This document shows, piece after piece, positions 7,545 to 16,204 of a stretch of 33,272 nucleotides of DNA. The stretch covers positions 1-33,272 of the forward strand of contig CALXUX010000114.1 in NCBI GenBank assembly GCA_944391785.1, in the 5' to 3' direction. Position numbers and translations under genes: made by a program. The first letter of the stretch is position 1. The number at the start of each line of letters is the position of its first letter. The notes below the pieces were generated by a model. That model was not told where the DNA came from and searched no databases. It saw only the letters and a list, made by a program, of their open reading frames with translations. This stretch comes from an uncultured Clostridia bacterium. Its GTDB lineage: Bacteria > Bacillota > Clostridia > TANB77 > CAG-508.

Positions 7545-9500
7545 ATGATTAAAATTAAAAGAAATATTTTAATATCCATAATTATATTTGTAGCAATTAT
7601 ACTATTTAACATAAACTATACAAATGCTGCAACATCAGGAGACTATGAATATGAAGTAAAATCAGATGGAACAGTAACAATAACAAAATATACAAAAACA
7701 GAAGCTGTAACAACTATAAATATCCCTTCAACAATTAATGGAAAAAAAGTAACTGAACTAGGAAGACAAGCATTCAAGGGTGCAAAAGCAGATACCATAG
7801 TAATACCAAACACAGTAACAACTATGCAATATGGAGTATTTACATATTCTACTGTAAAAACAATGACAATACCAAATACTGTAACAAAAATGGAAACTGC
7901 ACAATTTTCAAGTGCACATAATTTGGAAACAGCAAATATTAATGCAAGTATAGATACTTTACCAAATGCAACATTTATGGATTGTAGTAAATTGACAAAA
8001 ATAACTCTTAATTCAAAAATTAAAAAATTGGACTTGCAAGCTATAGTAAATTGTACTTCATTAACAGACCTATCTTTCCTAAATGGAGTAGAAGAAATAG
8101 GTCAACAGTGTTTTATGTATTGCACATCATTAAAAAATGTAGTAATTCCATCAAGTGTTAAAATAATAGACCAAAATGCATTTGATGCAAGTGTAACCTT
8201 AGATATATCAAAAACAAGACTTGTTAAATTCGGTACAAATTCAAGGTATTATTATGTAGCAGCAACTGAAATAACAAAAGAAGGAACAAAAAACTATGAT
8301 TATGCATACAAAGTATTAGATATAGTAAATAAAGAAAGAAAAGCAAATAGACTAGACCCATTAACAATGGATAAAGAACTACTAGAATCTGCAATGACAA
8401 GAGCAGTAGAACTTAGTGTTAAATTTAGCCATGATAGACCAACAGGATTATCTTGCTTTTCAATTACATCTAAAATGGATGGAGAAAATATAGCAATGCC
8501 ATATAGCACTCCAGAAGCTGTTATGGATGCTTGGATGTTTTCTTCTGGACACAAGGCAAATATATTAGGATCAGGATATAAAAGCATAGGAATAGGATGT
8601 TTTGTAGTAAATGGAAATGTATATTGGGTTCAATGTTTTGGAACAGGTGAGGCAGAGCAAGTAACAAAATCTAATAATAAAACAGGACAATATTCAATAT
8701 ATGTTGGAGATGAATATATAAAACTAACAACAAATCCAGAAAATAAAAGATTAAAACCAAACGAAAAAGCAACAATCACAATATACAATAATGGAGCAAA
8801 ATGTAACGCAAATTGTGCAAGCTATACAAGTAGCGATAATTCAATTGTAACAGTAGATAAATCAGGAAACATACAAGGTAAAAAATGTGGAGTAGCAACA
8901 ATAACAGTAAAATTAGGACCAGACACAAAAAATATAGTAGTATATGTAACACCATTTACAGATGTAGACAAATCAACATGGTATGCAAACGCAGTAAACT
9001 ACTGCTATAATAACAACATAATATCAGGAACATCAAATACAACATTCTCACCAGAAATGAACCTAACACGTGGAATGCTAGTCACAATCTTACACAGAAT
9101 GGAAGGAGCACCATATGTTTCAGGAACAAGTAAATTCCCAGATGTGCAAAACACAAAAGAATACTACTATGTAGCAGTAAAATGGGCCACAAAAAATAAT
9201 ATAGTAAGTGGATATGACAATGGCAACTTTGGACCAAATGACCCAATAACAAGAGAACAATTAGCAGTAATGTTAAACAAATACTGCAGATATAAAGGAA
9301 AATATAAAGCCAAAACAGGAGACCTAAGCAAATTCAAAGACGGAAACAAAGTATCAAACTTCGCAATCTGGGAAATGAGATGGGCAGTAGGCTCAGGAGT
9401 AATAACAGGAACAGGAGAAAACACACTAAACCCACAAGGAAAAGTCTCAAGAGCACAAGCAGCAGCAATGCTTCATAAATATAGTATAAACATAAAATAA
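7545..9500 (+). CDS. BspA-like LRR / CAP-domain protein with SLH anchor
   Basis: Exported 651-aa protein. The signal peptide is residues 1-28 (ending TNA). BspA-type (LRR_5) leucine-rich repeats fill residues 33-230, with motifs such as VVIPSSVKIIDQNAF. A CAP/SCP domain (about 250-367) carries the usual conserved residues: His in KFSHDRP, Glu in GENIA, and His in SSGHKANILG. A BIG2-like Ig fold (385-470, YTSSDNSIVTVDKSGNIQG) leads into three SLH repeats (471-651). Bacterial CAP proteins are secreted and of mostly unknown activity; BspA-type LRRs occur in adhesins of mucosal bacteria. The likely role is surface adhesion or host/matrix interaction. The SLH block is closer to that of the first gene (shared QNTKEYYYVAVKWA and FAIWEMRWAV) than to the two CHAP genes. 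The start is supported by SD AAGGGGGA about 9 nt upstream. Confidence 0.88.
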   Translation: MIKIKRNILISIIIFVAIILFNINYTNAATSGDYEYEVKSDGTVTITKYTKTEAVTTINIPSTINGKKVTELGRQAFKGAKADTIVIPNTVTTMQYGVFTYSTVKTMTIPNTVTKMETAQFSSAHNLETANINASIDTLPNATFMDCSKLTKITLNSKIKKLDLQAIVNCTSLTDLSFLNGVEEIGQQCFMYCTSLKNVVIPSSVKIIDQNAFDASVTLDISKTRLVKFGTNSRYYYVAATEITKEGTKNYDYAYKVLDIVNKERKANRLDPLTMDKELLESAMTRAVELSVKFSHDRPTGLSCFSITSKMDGENIAMPYSTPEAVMDAWMFSSGHKANILGSGYKSIGIGCFVVNGNVYWVQCFGTGEAEQVTKSNNKTGQYSIYVGDEYIKLTTNPENKRLKPNEKATITIYNNGAKCNANCASYTSSDNSIVTVDKSGNIQGKKCGVATITVKLGPDTKNIVVYVTPFTDVDKSTWYANAVNYCYNNNIISGTSNTTFSPEMNLTRGMLVTILHRMEGAPYVSGTSKFPDVQNTKEYYYVAVKWATKNNIVSGYDNGNFGPNDPITREQLAVMLNKYCRYKGKYKAKTGDLSKFKDGNKVSNFAIWEMRWAVGSGVITGTGENTLNPQGKVSRAQAAAMLHKYSINIK

Positions 9501-9504
9501 AAAA

Positions 9505-9543
9505 TGGTTAATCGTGACCAGGTCACGATTGACCATTTTTTTT
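9505..9543 (+). terminator. Rho-independent terminator made from a 31-nt palindromic repeat
   Basis: Repeat unit 3 (9505-9535) is a 15+1+15 inverted repeat: TGGTTAATCGTGACC, a central A, then GGTCACGATTGACCA, with only one G-T pair. It is followed directly by eight T (9536-9543). It lies four bases after the stop of the preceding SLH gene. It is the most symmetric of the repeat units in the window. Confidence 0.85.
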
Positions 9544-9546
9544 AAA

Positions 9547-9566
9547 GACCTGTCCCCAAATAACCA
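9547..9566 (+). repeat. Half unit of the palindromic repeat family
   Basis: GACCTGTCCCCAAATAACCA matches the last 20 nt of the 31-nt unit format, in the GGGACCTGTCCC-type variant. The left 11 nt are missing. It is separated from the next unit by AAAA, the same spacer as between units 1 and 2. Confidence 0.65.
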
Positions 9567-9570
9567 AAAA

Positions 9571-9601
9571 TGGTTAATTGGGACCTGTCCCAGAATGACC
9601 A
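9571..9601 (+). repeat. 31-nt palindromic repeat, GGGACCTGTCCC variant
   Basis: Begins TGGTTAATT, ends AATGACCA, with GGGAC/GTCCC forming the inner stem. It has the same length and ends as units 1-3 but a different core, so two core types (GTGACCAGGTCAC and GGGACCTGTCCC) coexist at one site. Confidence 0.75.
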
Positions 9602-9633
9602 AATTGAATTTTGTAAAAAAAGCATATAAAATG

Positions 9634-9662
9634 TTGAAATATTTTCCTTAATGATATAAAAT
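9634..9662 (+). promoter_or_regulatory. Candidate sigma-A promoter for the amidase gene
   Basis: TTGAAA (9634-9639), a 17-nt spacer, then TAAAAT (9657-9662), about 40 nt before the ATG at 9702. It lies after the terminator at 9505-9543, which makes a separate promoter likely. Confidence 0.5.
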
Positions 9663-9701
9663 ATTAAAGATAAAATTTTAATAAAGAAAGAGGAAATTTT
9701 T

Positions 9702-11021
9702 ATGAAGAAAAAATATATTATTAGCTTTTTATTTGTGCTTGCAATGATATTATTTTCAGGAAAAGTTTTTGGCTTTACTGTAGTAATAGACCCAGGACAT
9801 GGAGGAACTGAATCAGGAGCGGTGGCACAAGGAGGAGAACTTGAAAAAGACCTAAATTTAAAAATTGCAAGATATTTACGTGATTATTTATCAGATTATG
9901 ATGTAACAGTATATATGACACATGATGGACTTTCAGGAAGAGATTTAGAAATTTTTGATAGAGCTATTTTTGCAAGAGAGAAAAAAGCAGATCTAGTATT
10001 AAGTATACATTTAAATAGTTTGGATAGTGGAACTGCAAATGGTGCAGAAGTTTGGGTAACAGCCAATACTTCTTTAGATAAATACAATAAAAACATGACA
10101 GCTTTTGGCAATAAAGTACTAAGCAATTTAGGAAGATTAGGTATAGCAAATAGAGGAGTAAAAACTAGTTTAAGAAGTGATACAACTGATGTTTACTCAG
10201 ATGGAACTAGGGCAGATTATTATGGAATAATATGTTATTGCATGAGAGGCTGTAAAATAGATGATGGAGATATTTCACCTGCAGGAGCAGTACCAGCAAA
10301 GGTAGAAGCTGGAGAAGGAGTACCTGCTGCTATAATTGAACATTGCTTTTTAAAAGGTTCAGATTATAAATTTATAGATTCTGATGCAGACCTTAAAAAA
10401 CTTGCTGAAGCTGATGGGAAAGCAGTTGTAGACCAATTTGGTTTAAAAAAGAAAAAACAAAAAGGAAACACACCTTTTAATGATATATATATAGATGACT
10501 GGTATCATGATGCAGTAAAATATACATATGATAATGGAATAATTTCTGGTTATAATAGTACAACCTTTGCACCAGAAGATAACTTAACAAGGGCAATGTT
10601 AGTTACAATTTTACATAGAATGGAAGGACAACCTTATGTTTCAGGTGTAAGTAAATTCCCAGATGTTCAAGACACAACAAAATATTATTATGTAGCAGTA
10701 AAATGGGCAACAAAGCATGGAATAGTCCATGGTAATGATGCAGGAAACTTTGAACCAGACAGAGCAATAACAAGAGAAGAACTAGCTGTAATTTTAAAAC
10801 AATATACAGAATATAAAGGTAAATATAAAAAGCAAACTGTAAACTTAAGTAAATTTAAAGATGCAAACCAAATACTACCTTTTGCAAAAACGGGAATGGA
10901 ATGGGCAGTTGGTGTAAGAGTTATTGAAGGAACTAATGAAAACACAATAAAACCACAAGCTACAGCAACAAGAGCAGAAGTTGCAGCAATGCTTTATAAA
11001 TATTGCACTAGAGTAAAATAA
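9702..11021 (+). CDS. N-acetylmuramoyl-L-alanine amidase (Amidase_3) with SLH domains
   Basis: Exported 439-aa zinc amidase that should cut the bond between MurNAc and L-Ala in peptidoglycan. The signal peptide is residues 1-24. The Amidase_3 domain (26-249) shows DPGHGG with zinc ligand His33, Glu48 in ELEKDLNLKIA, His103 in SIHLN, and the catalytic Glu213 in AAIIEHCFL, so all expected active-site residues are present. Three SLH repeats (260-439) follow with TRAM, TREE and TRAE motifs and the ending YKYCTRVK. Its SLH block is the most diverged of the five. SD AGAGGA lies about 9 nt before the start. The likely role is wall turnover or cell separation, held at the wall surface. Confidence 0.93.
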   Translation: MKKKYIISFLFVLAMILFSGKVFGFTVVIDPGHGGTESGAVAQGGELEKDLNLKIARYLRDYLSDYDVTVYMTHDGLSGRDLEIFDRAIFAREKKADLVLSIHLNSLDSGTANGAEVWVTANTSLDKYNKNMTAFGNKVLSNLGRLGIANRGVKTSLRSDTTDVYSDGTRADYYGIICYCMRGCKIDDGDISPAGAVPAKVEAGEGVPAAIIEHCFLKGSDYKFIDSDADLKKLAEADGKAVVDQFGLKKKKQKGNTPFNDIYIDDWYHDAVKYTYDNGIISGYNSTTFAPEDNLTRAMLVTILHRMEGQPYVSGVSKFPDVQDTTKYYYVAVKWATKHGIVHGNDAGNFEPDRAITREELAVILKQYTEYKGKYKKQTVNLSKFKDANQILPFAKTGMEWAVGVRVIEGTNENTIKPQATATRAEVAAMLYKYCTRVK

Positions 11022-11056
11022 AATAGATAATTAAAATAAGAATGAAAGGGCAAAAA

Positions 11057-12637
11057 ATGAAAGAAGAAAATAAAAGTATGGATACACAAAAAAGTACATA
11101 TTTCCAAAGAATAATAGAATTTATAAAGCAAAATAAAATAGTTATACTTACAGTACTAATTTCAGGACTAATAACTCACTTTTATTTATACAGCAATAAT
11201 CTTATATGTGCAGATGCCTTAGAAAAAGGACAATACTGTATTGCCGGAAAATGGGAACAGACTTTAGGAAGATGGGCAATACAGTTCTTTGATATGGCAA
11301 GAGGTGGAATCGTAAGTCACATTTTAATAGTAATAATAAGTTTAACATTCCTTGCATTTACTAGTATATTTATTACTAAATTATTTAATATAAAAAATAA
11401 AGTAATCAGTGTATTAATTTCACTAATTATAGCTGTATCACCACAAATTGCAAATACTTTTCTTTATATCTATTGTGCTGATGCATATAGTGGAGCAATG
11501 CTTGTTTCAGTACTTGCAGTATATTTTATGAGAAAAGGTGGAAAATGGAATTACATAATTAGCACATTATGCATATTTTTTACTTTAGCAATATATCAAG
11601 GATTTTTAGCAGTAAGTGCAACACTAATTATAATGCTAGTAATATTTGATACTTTAAAAGAAGAAGAAAAAGCAAAAAATATATTTAAAAATATATTAAA
11701 ATATTTGCTAATAGGAGTAATTGGAACAATTCTTTATTATATAATTACAATAATAATTTTAAAAGTACAAGGATTATCACTTGCATCATATGGTGGAGCA
11801 AATTCATTAGGTTTAAAAAATATATTAGCATTAAAAGATTCTATAATAAATACATATGAAAATTTTTATAAATACTTTTTTGCAGATAGTATAATTTATA
11901 ATCATTATTGGAAAAGACATATATTAAATGCTATAATATTTCTTATCTCAGGAATAAGTGGGATATATATAATAGTAAAAAACAAGATATATAAAAGCAA
12001 ATTAAAACTTTTAATAATAGCCTTATGTATAATAATTTTACCAATAACAATTAATATTATAAATATTATATCTCCTACATATTCAATAAATTTAATGTTA
12101 TTACAATCAGCACTAATTGTATATATAGCATATTTAAGATTATATGAAATATTAGAAAAATATAAAACTAAAGTAGTAGAAATAATAAGAATTCTAATAA
12201 TTATAACAACAATAGTTTTAATATGGACATTTATATTAGCAGATAATGCTTTATATATGGCAAGAGAAGAAGTACATAGAAATTATTATACAACATCTTT
12301 AGACATATTAGTAAAGGCAGAAAATTTAGATGGATATAAAGAAAATATGAAATGGATGTTTAATGATACAATTCACTATAGGTCAAAAATGACAAAATAT
12401 GCTACGGGATTCCAATCAAATAATGATGAAACTTGGAATAATTTTAATGGGATGGTATTAAACGAGCAATTCTATGAAAGATATTTAGGAAAAAGAATTG
12501 ATATATGTAGCAGAGAAGAATATGATTCAATAATTAAAACTGAAGAATATAAAAATATGGGAATATATCCAGAGAATAATTCTATAAAAATAATAAATGG
12601 CATAGTTGTTGTAAAATTAAGTGAGAATACTCTTTAA
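11057..12637 (+). CDS. GtrII-like polytopic membrane glycosyltransferase
   Basis: About 526 aa with roughly ten to twelve hydrophobic segments. The N-terminal part has the pattern of the GtrII (Glucos_trans_II) family: a first membrane segment, an acidic extracytoplasmic loop (CADALEKGQ), then EQTLGRWAIQFFD, followed by membrane helices and a C-terminal soluble tail of about 110 residues. Family members are GT-C-like enzymes that use polyprenyl-linked sugars to add side residues to O-antigen or wall glycans. An ATG at 11042 is also in frame, but AAAGGG at 11045-11050 is spaced 6 nt before the ATG at 11057, which I prefer. It follows the amidase by 35 nt with no terminator and may be the first gene of the polysaccharide region. 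The family call is good; the substrate is unknown. Confidence 0.72.
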   Translation: MKEENKSMDTQKSTYFQRIIEFIKQNKIVILTVLISGLITHFYLYSNNLICADALEKGQYCIAGKWEQTLGRWAIQFFDMARGGIVSHILIVIISLTFLAFTSIFITKLFNIKNKVISVLISLIIAVSPQIANTFLYIYCADAYSGAMLVSVLAVYFMRKGGKWNYIISTLCIFFTLAIYQGFLAVSATLIIMLVIFDTLKEEEKAKNIFKNILKYLLIGVIGTILYYIITIIILKVQGLSLASYGGANSLGLKNILALKDSIINTYENFYKYFFADSIIYNHYWKRHILNAIIFLISGISGIYIIVKNKIYKSKLKLLIIALCIIILPITINIINIISPTYSINLMLLQSALIVYIAYLRLYEILEKYKTKVVEIIRILIIITTIVLIWTFILADNALYMAREEVHRNYYTTSLDILVKAENLDGYKENMKWMFNDTIHYRSKMTKYATGFQSNNDETWNNFNGMVLNEQFYERYLGKRIDICSREEYDSIIKTEEYKNMGIYPENNSIKIINGIVVVKLSENTL

Positions 12638-12715
12638 ATGGAATATAAGCTTAAAACAAAGTAATTTTTAAGTACTAAAGTATCTTAGTATAACAAGAAA
12701 GGAATGAAACATACA

Positions 12716-13813
12716 ATGAAATACGACTACCTAATCGTAGGCTCAGGCCTATTTGGAGCAATATTTGCATATGAAGCCAAAAAAAGAGGAAAAAAAGTAT
12801 TAGTCATCGAAAAAAGAAATCACATAGGTGGAAATATATACACAGAAGAAATAGAAGGAATAAGAGTACATAAATATGGAGCACACATATTCCACACAAG
12901 CAATAAAGAAGTATGGGATTATATAAATCAATTTGCAGAATTTAATAGATACACAAATTCACCTGTTGCAAGATATAAAAACGAATTATATAATATGCCA
13001 TTTAATATGAACACATTCCATGAACTTTGGGGAGTAATTACACCGAAAGAAGCTAAACAAAAAATAGAAGAAGAAAAACAAGAAGCGAATATAAAAGAAC
13101 CAAAAAATTTGGAAGAACAAGCAATAAGTTTAGTAGGTAAAACTATATATGAAAAACTAGTAAAAGGGTACACAGAAAAACAATGGGGCAAAAAAGCAAC
13201 AGAACTTCCAAATTTTATAATAAAAAGATTGCCAGTTAGATTTACTTACGACAATAATTATTTTAATGATAAATACCAAGGAATTCCAATAGGTGGATAT
13301 ACAAAAATTATTGAAAAAATGTTAGATGGAATAGAAGTAAGGTTAAACTGCGACTTTTTCGAACATAGAAATGAACTAGAAAATATTGCAGAAAAAATAA
13401 TATTTACAGGACCAATAGATAAATATTATGATTATAAATATGGAGAACTAGAATATAGGAGTCTAAGGTTTGAAACAGAAATTTTAGATGAGGAAAACTA
13501 TCAAGGAAATGCAGTTGTAAATTATACTGAATTTGATGTGCCTTATACTAGAATTATTGAACATAAACACTTTGAGTTTGATACTGAAAGTAAGAAAACA
13601 GTTATTACAAAGGAATATCCTATTAAATGGGAAAAAGGAAAAGAGGAATATTATCCTGTTAATGATGAAAAAAATAGTATTTTATATAGCAAGTATAAGG
13701 CCTTAGCAGATAATGATAAAAAAGTTGTTTTTGGAGGGAGACTTGGTGAATATAAATATTATGATATGGATAAGGTAATTGAAGAAGCACTGCGAAGAAC
13801 AAAAAAATTGTAG
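12716..13813 (+). CDS. glf: UDP-galactopyranose mutase
   Basis: Flavoenzyme converting UDP-galactopyranose to UDP-galactofuranose in the cytoplasm, which provides Galf for surface glycans. The N-terminal FAD-binding motif YDYLIVGSGLFGA is followed by EKRNHIGGNIYTE, KYGAHIFHTS, GYTEKQWGKKATELP and RLPVRFTYDNNYFNDKYQGIPIGGYT, all typical of bacterial Glf. The C-terminal VFGGRLGEYKYYDMDKVIEEAL is also conserved. Length is normal (366 aa). An in-frame ATG at 12704 sits only one base after the SD AAAGGA (12698-12703), so the ATG at 12716, giving MKYDYLIVG, is the better start. The first half uses more C-ending codons than the last third, which is visibly more AT-rich. Confidence 0.95.
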   Translation: MKYDYLIVGSGLFGAIFAYEAKKRGKKVLVIEKRNHIGGNIYTEEIEGIRVHKYGAHIFHTSNKEVWDYINQFAEFNRYTNSPVARYKNELYNMPFNMNTFHELWGVITPKEAKQKIEEEKQEANIKEPKNLEEQAISLVGKTIYEKLVKGYTEKQWGKKATELPNFIIKRLPVRFTYDNNYFNDKYQGIPIGGYTKIIEKMLDGIEVRLNCDFFEHRNELENIAEKIIFTGPIDKYYDYKYGELEYRSLRFETEILDEENYQGNAVVNYTEFDVPYTRIIEHKHFEFDTESKKTVITKEYPIKWEKGKEEYYPVNDEKNSILYSKYKALADNDKKVVFGGRLGEYKYYDMDKVIEEALRRTKKL

Positions 13814-13827
13814 ACAAAAGAATCATA

Positions 13828-13859
13828 ATATGTTATACTATAAAAGATAGACAACATAT
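13828..13859 (+). terminator. Possible weak terminator or hairpin after glf
   Basis: ATATGTT (13828-13834) pairs with AACATAT (13853-13859), with an inner CTAT/ATAG pair. Six T follow at 13864-13869, overlapping the next -35 box. The stem is AT-rich, so termination would be weak. Confidence 0.25.
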
Positions 13860-13867
13860 GACATTTT

Positions 13868-13896
13868 TTGACACTTGAATATACGATTTCTAATAT
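13868..13896 (+). promoter_or_regulatory. Sigma-A promoter of the polysaccharide operon
   Basis: TTGACA (13868-13873), a 17-nt spacer, and TAATAT (13891-13896), about 40 nt before the initiating transferase start. This is close to consensus and likely drives the genes downstream. Confidence 0.72.
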
Positions 13897-13935
13897 AGTA
13901 AAATAAAGTAAAAAATAGAAGGGGGCTAATTTTTT

Positions 13936-14577
13936 ATGTATAAAGTAATAAAAAGAATATTAGATTGTATATTAGCAATAATTCTTATAATAATTTTTGC
14001 AATTCCAATGGCTTTAGTTGCAATAGCCATAAAAGCTGAAGATGGAGGAAACGTTATATATAAATCTAGAAGAGTTGGAAAAGACTTGAAAGAATTTAAT
14101 GTATATAAATTTAGATCCATGAAAACAAAAAGAAAGGAATTGGAAAGTAACTTAACCCATGAACAAATGGTTACAAAAGTTGGAAAATTCATAAGAAAGA
14201 CAAGTCTAGATGAGTTACCACAATTATTTAATATTTTAAAAGGAGAAATGAGTTTTATTGGTCCAAGACCATGGATTCCAGAATACTATAAATGGTTTAC
14301 AGACACTCAAAAGAAAAGAGCAGATGTATTGCCAGGAATTTCAGGATTGGCACAAGTAAAAGGCAGAAATGGTATAAACATATTTAGAAAAATAGATTAT
14401 GATTTAATATACGTACATAATATAAGTTTTAAATTTGATATGAAAATAATTATAGAAACAATAAAAACAGTATTTTCAAAAGCAGATGCTGAAATATCAG
14501 AAGCGGGAATAAAGCAAGAAATAAATGAGTTAAAAATAAAAAATCCGGTCGAAAGAGTATACAAAGAAGTAGGTTAG
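13936..14577 (+). CDS. Initiating phosphoglycosyl transferase (bacterial sugar transferase)
   Basis: 213-aa monotopic phosphoglycosyl transferase that moves a sugar-1-phosphate onto undecaprenyl phosphate, the first membrane step of the polymer. One hydrophobic re-entrant N-terminal segment (residues 10-32) precedes the family motifs VYKFRSMK, RKTSLDELPQLFNILKGEMSFIGPRP (with the catalytic Asp-Glu pair in LDELPQ) and LPGISGLAQVKGRN. The size fits the short PglC-like form without the WbaP N-terminal domain. The sugar cannot be read from sequence; Gal, Glc or a diacetamido sugar are all possible. It is the first gene after a strong promoter, with SD AGAAGGGGG before the ATG, and the next gene starts 4 nt after its stop. 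Confidence 0.93.
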   Translation: MYKVIKRILDCILAIILIIIFAIPMALVAIAIKAEDGGNVIYKSRRVGKDLKEFNVYKFRSMKTKRKELESNLTHEQMVTKVGKFIRKTSLDELPQLFNILKGEMSFIGPRPWIPEYYKWFTDTQKKRADVLPGISGLAQVKGRNGINIFRKIDYDLIYVHNISFKFDMKIIIETIKTVFSKADAEISEAGIKQEINELKIKNPVERVYKEVG

Positions 14578-14581
14578 GAAT

Positions 14582-15352
14582 ATGAATGAAGAATATATAG
14601 AAGATTTAGTAAGTATAGTGTTGCCAGTATATAACTGTGAAAAATTTTTAGAAGAAACAATAAAAACAATACAAAACCAAACATATACAAACTGGGAAGC
14701 ACTATTTGTAAATGATTGTTCAAAAGATAAAAGTGCAGAAATTATAAAAGAAGCAAGTACTAAAGATAGTAGAATAAAATTAATTAACCTTAAAGAAAAT
14801 TCAGGAGCAGCAATAGCAAGAAATACAGGAATGGAAGAAGCAAAAGGAAGATACATTGCATTTTTAGACTCAGATGATTTATGGGATAACGAAAAATTAG
14901 AAAAACAATTAAAGTTTATAAAAGAAGGAAATTATGCTTTTACATTTACAAGTTATGAATTTGTAACAGAAGATGGAACAAAAACAGGAAAAATTGTAAG
15001 AGTTCCAGATAAAATAAATTATAAACAAGCATTAAAAAATACTACAATATTTACATCAACTGTAATTTTTGATGCGAAAACATTAGGAAAAGAATTAATA
15101 AAAATGCCAAATGTAAAAAGAGGACAAGACTCTGCAACTTGGTGGAAAGTTTTAAAAAATGGAAATATAGCATATGGATTAGATGAAAATTTATCTTTCT
15201 ATAGAAGAAGTGAAAATACACTTTCATCTAATAAATTTAAAGCGCTTAAAAGAACATGGAATTTATACAGAAATGTTGAACATTTATCAATACCTAAAAG
15301 TTTATATAACTTTTTTTGGTATTGCATTAATGCTGTGAGGAGGAGAATATAA
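14582..15352 (+). CDS. Family 2 glycosyltransferase (GT-A fold)
   Basis: 256-aa inverting glycosyltransferase. The N-terminus VSIVLPVYNCEKFLEETIKTI and FVNDCSKDKSAEI form the nucleotide-binding part. NSGAAIARNTGMEEAKGRYIAFLDSDDLW contains the metal-binding DSDD motif near residue 98. GQDSATWWKVLKNG near residue 180 resembles the acceptor-side motif. It lacks membrane segments and probably acts at the inner membrane face on the lipid-linked chain. The donor is unknown. It is packed tightly between the initiating transferase (4 nt) and the ATP-grasp gene (stop followed immediately by ATG). Confidence 0.9.
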   Translation: MNEEYIEDLVSIVLPVYNCEKFLEETIKTIQNQTYTNWEALFVNDCSKDKSAEIIKEASTKDSRIKLINLKENSGAAIARNTGMEEAKGRYIAFLDSDDLWDNEKLEKQLKFIKEGNYAFTFTSYEFVTEDGTKTGKIVRVPDKINYKQALKNTTIFTSTVIFDAKTLGKELIKMPNVKRGQDSATWWKVLKNGNIAYGLDENLSFYRRSENTLSSNKFKALKRTWNLYRNVEHLSIPKSLYNFFWYCINAVRRRI

Positions 15353-16204
15353 ATGATAAAAAAATGTGCTAAAAAGTGTTTAGAAATATTAACAAAAATA
15401 TCTCCTAAATTCAGTAGTTGTGTATTATATTTTTTCAGAACTAAAGAAATACCACATTTAAAAAATCCTAAAAATTTTAATGAAAAAACTACAATATTAA
15501 AATTAGGCTATGCAGACAATGAGCTAATCTCAAAATGTGCGGACAAATATGAAGTAAGAGGATATGTGAAGAATAAGGGATTAGAAAATATATTAAATGA
15601 ATTATATTTTGTATATGATAGTGTAGATGACATAGATTTTGAAAAATTGCCTAATAAATTTGCTCTAAAATGTACACATGGATGTGCATATAATGTGATT
15701 TGTAAAAATAAGGAAAATTTAGATACTAAAAAAGTAAAAAGAAAATTAGAAAAATATATGCAAGAAAAATACGGTCAAGCTACTGTAGAATTACATTATT
15801 TAAATATAAAGCCTAGAATAATATGCGAAAAATATTTATGTGATAATCAAGGAAAGATGCCATTAGACTATAAAATATATTGCTTTAATGGTAAAGCTAA
15901 ATGTATATTAGTTTGCTCTGAAAGAGATGAAAAACTTAAATTAAGCTATTATGATTTAAACTGGAATAGGTTAAATTTTGAAAAGAAAAATTGGAGTTCT
16001 AATAAAGATATAGAAAAGCCAAAAAATCTAGAAAAAATGATACAATATGCTGAAATACTATCTGAAGATTTTAAATTTGTAAGAGTAGATTTATATAATG
16101 ATGATGGAAAGATTATTTTTGGAGAATTAACTTTTACGCCAGCTTGTTGTTGTGCTCCTTATTATAGTAAAGAGGGAAATAAAATTTTAGGAGAAATGCT
16201 ATGA
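15353..16204 (+). CDS. TupA-like ATP-grasp protein
   Basis: 283-aa protein matching the TupA-like ATP-grasp family found in polysaccharide loci. Visible family features are FNEKTTILKL in the N-terminal part, KCADKYEVRGYVKNKG, FALKCTHGCAYNVICKNK (ATP-binding strand-loop), IICEKYL near residue 160, DYKIYCFNGKAKCI, and the metal/ATP end FVRVDLYNDDGKIIFGELTFTP. ATP-grasp enzymes form carboxylate-amine bonds. TupA of Bacillus halodurans takes part in making teichuronopeptide, so a role in attaching an amino acid to a polymer carboxylate (for example GlcA) is plausible but inferred. SD GAGGAGG lies upstream. Its stop overlaps the next gene's start (ATGA). Confidence 0.82.
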   Translation: MIKKCAKKCLEILTKISPKFSSCVLYFFRTKEIPHLKNPKNFNEKTTILKLGYADNELISKCADKYEVRGYVKNKGLENILNELYFVYDSVDDIDFEKLPNKFALKCTHGCAYNVICKNKENLDTKKVKRKLEKYMQEKYGQATVELHYLNIKPRIICEKYLCDNQGKMPLDYKIYCFNGKAKCILVCSERDEKLKLSYYDLNWNRLNFEKKNWSSNKDIEKPKNLEKMIQYAEILSEDFKFVRVDLYNDDGKIIFGELTFTPACCCAPYYSKEGNKILGEML

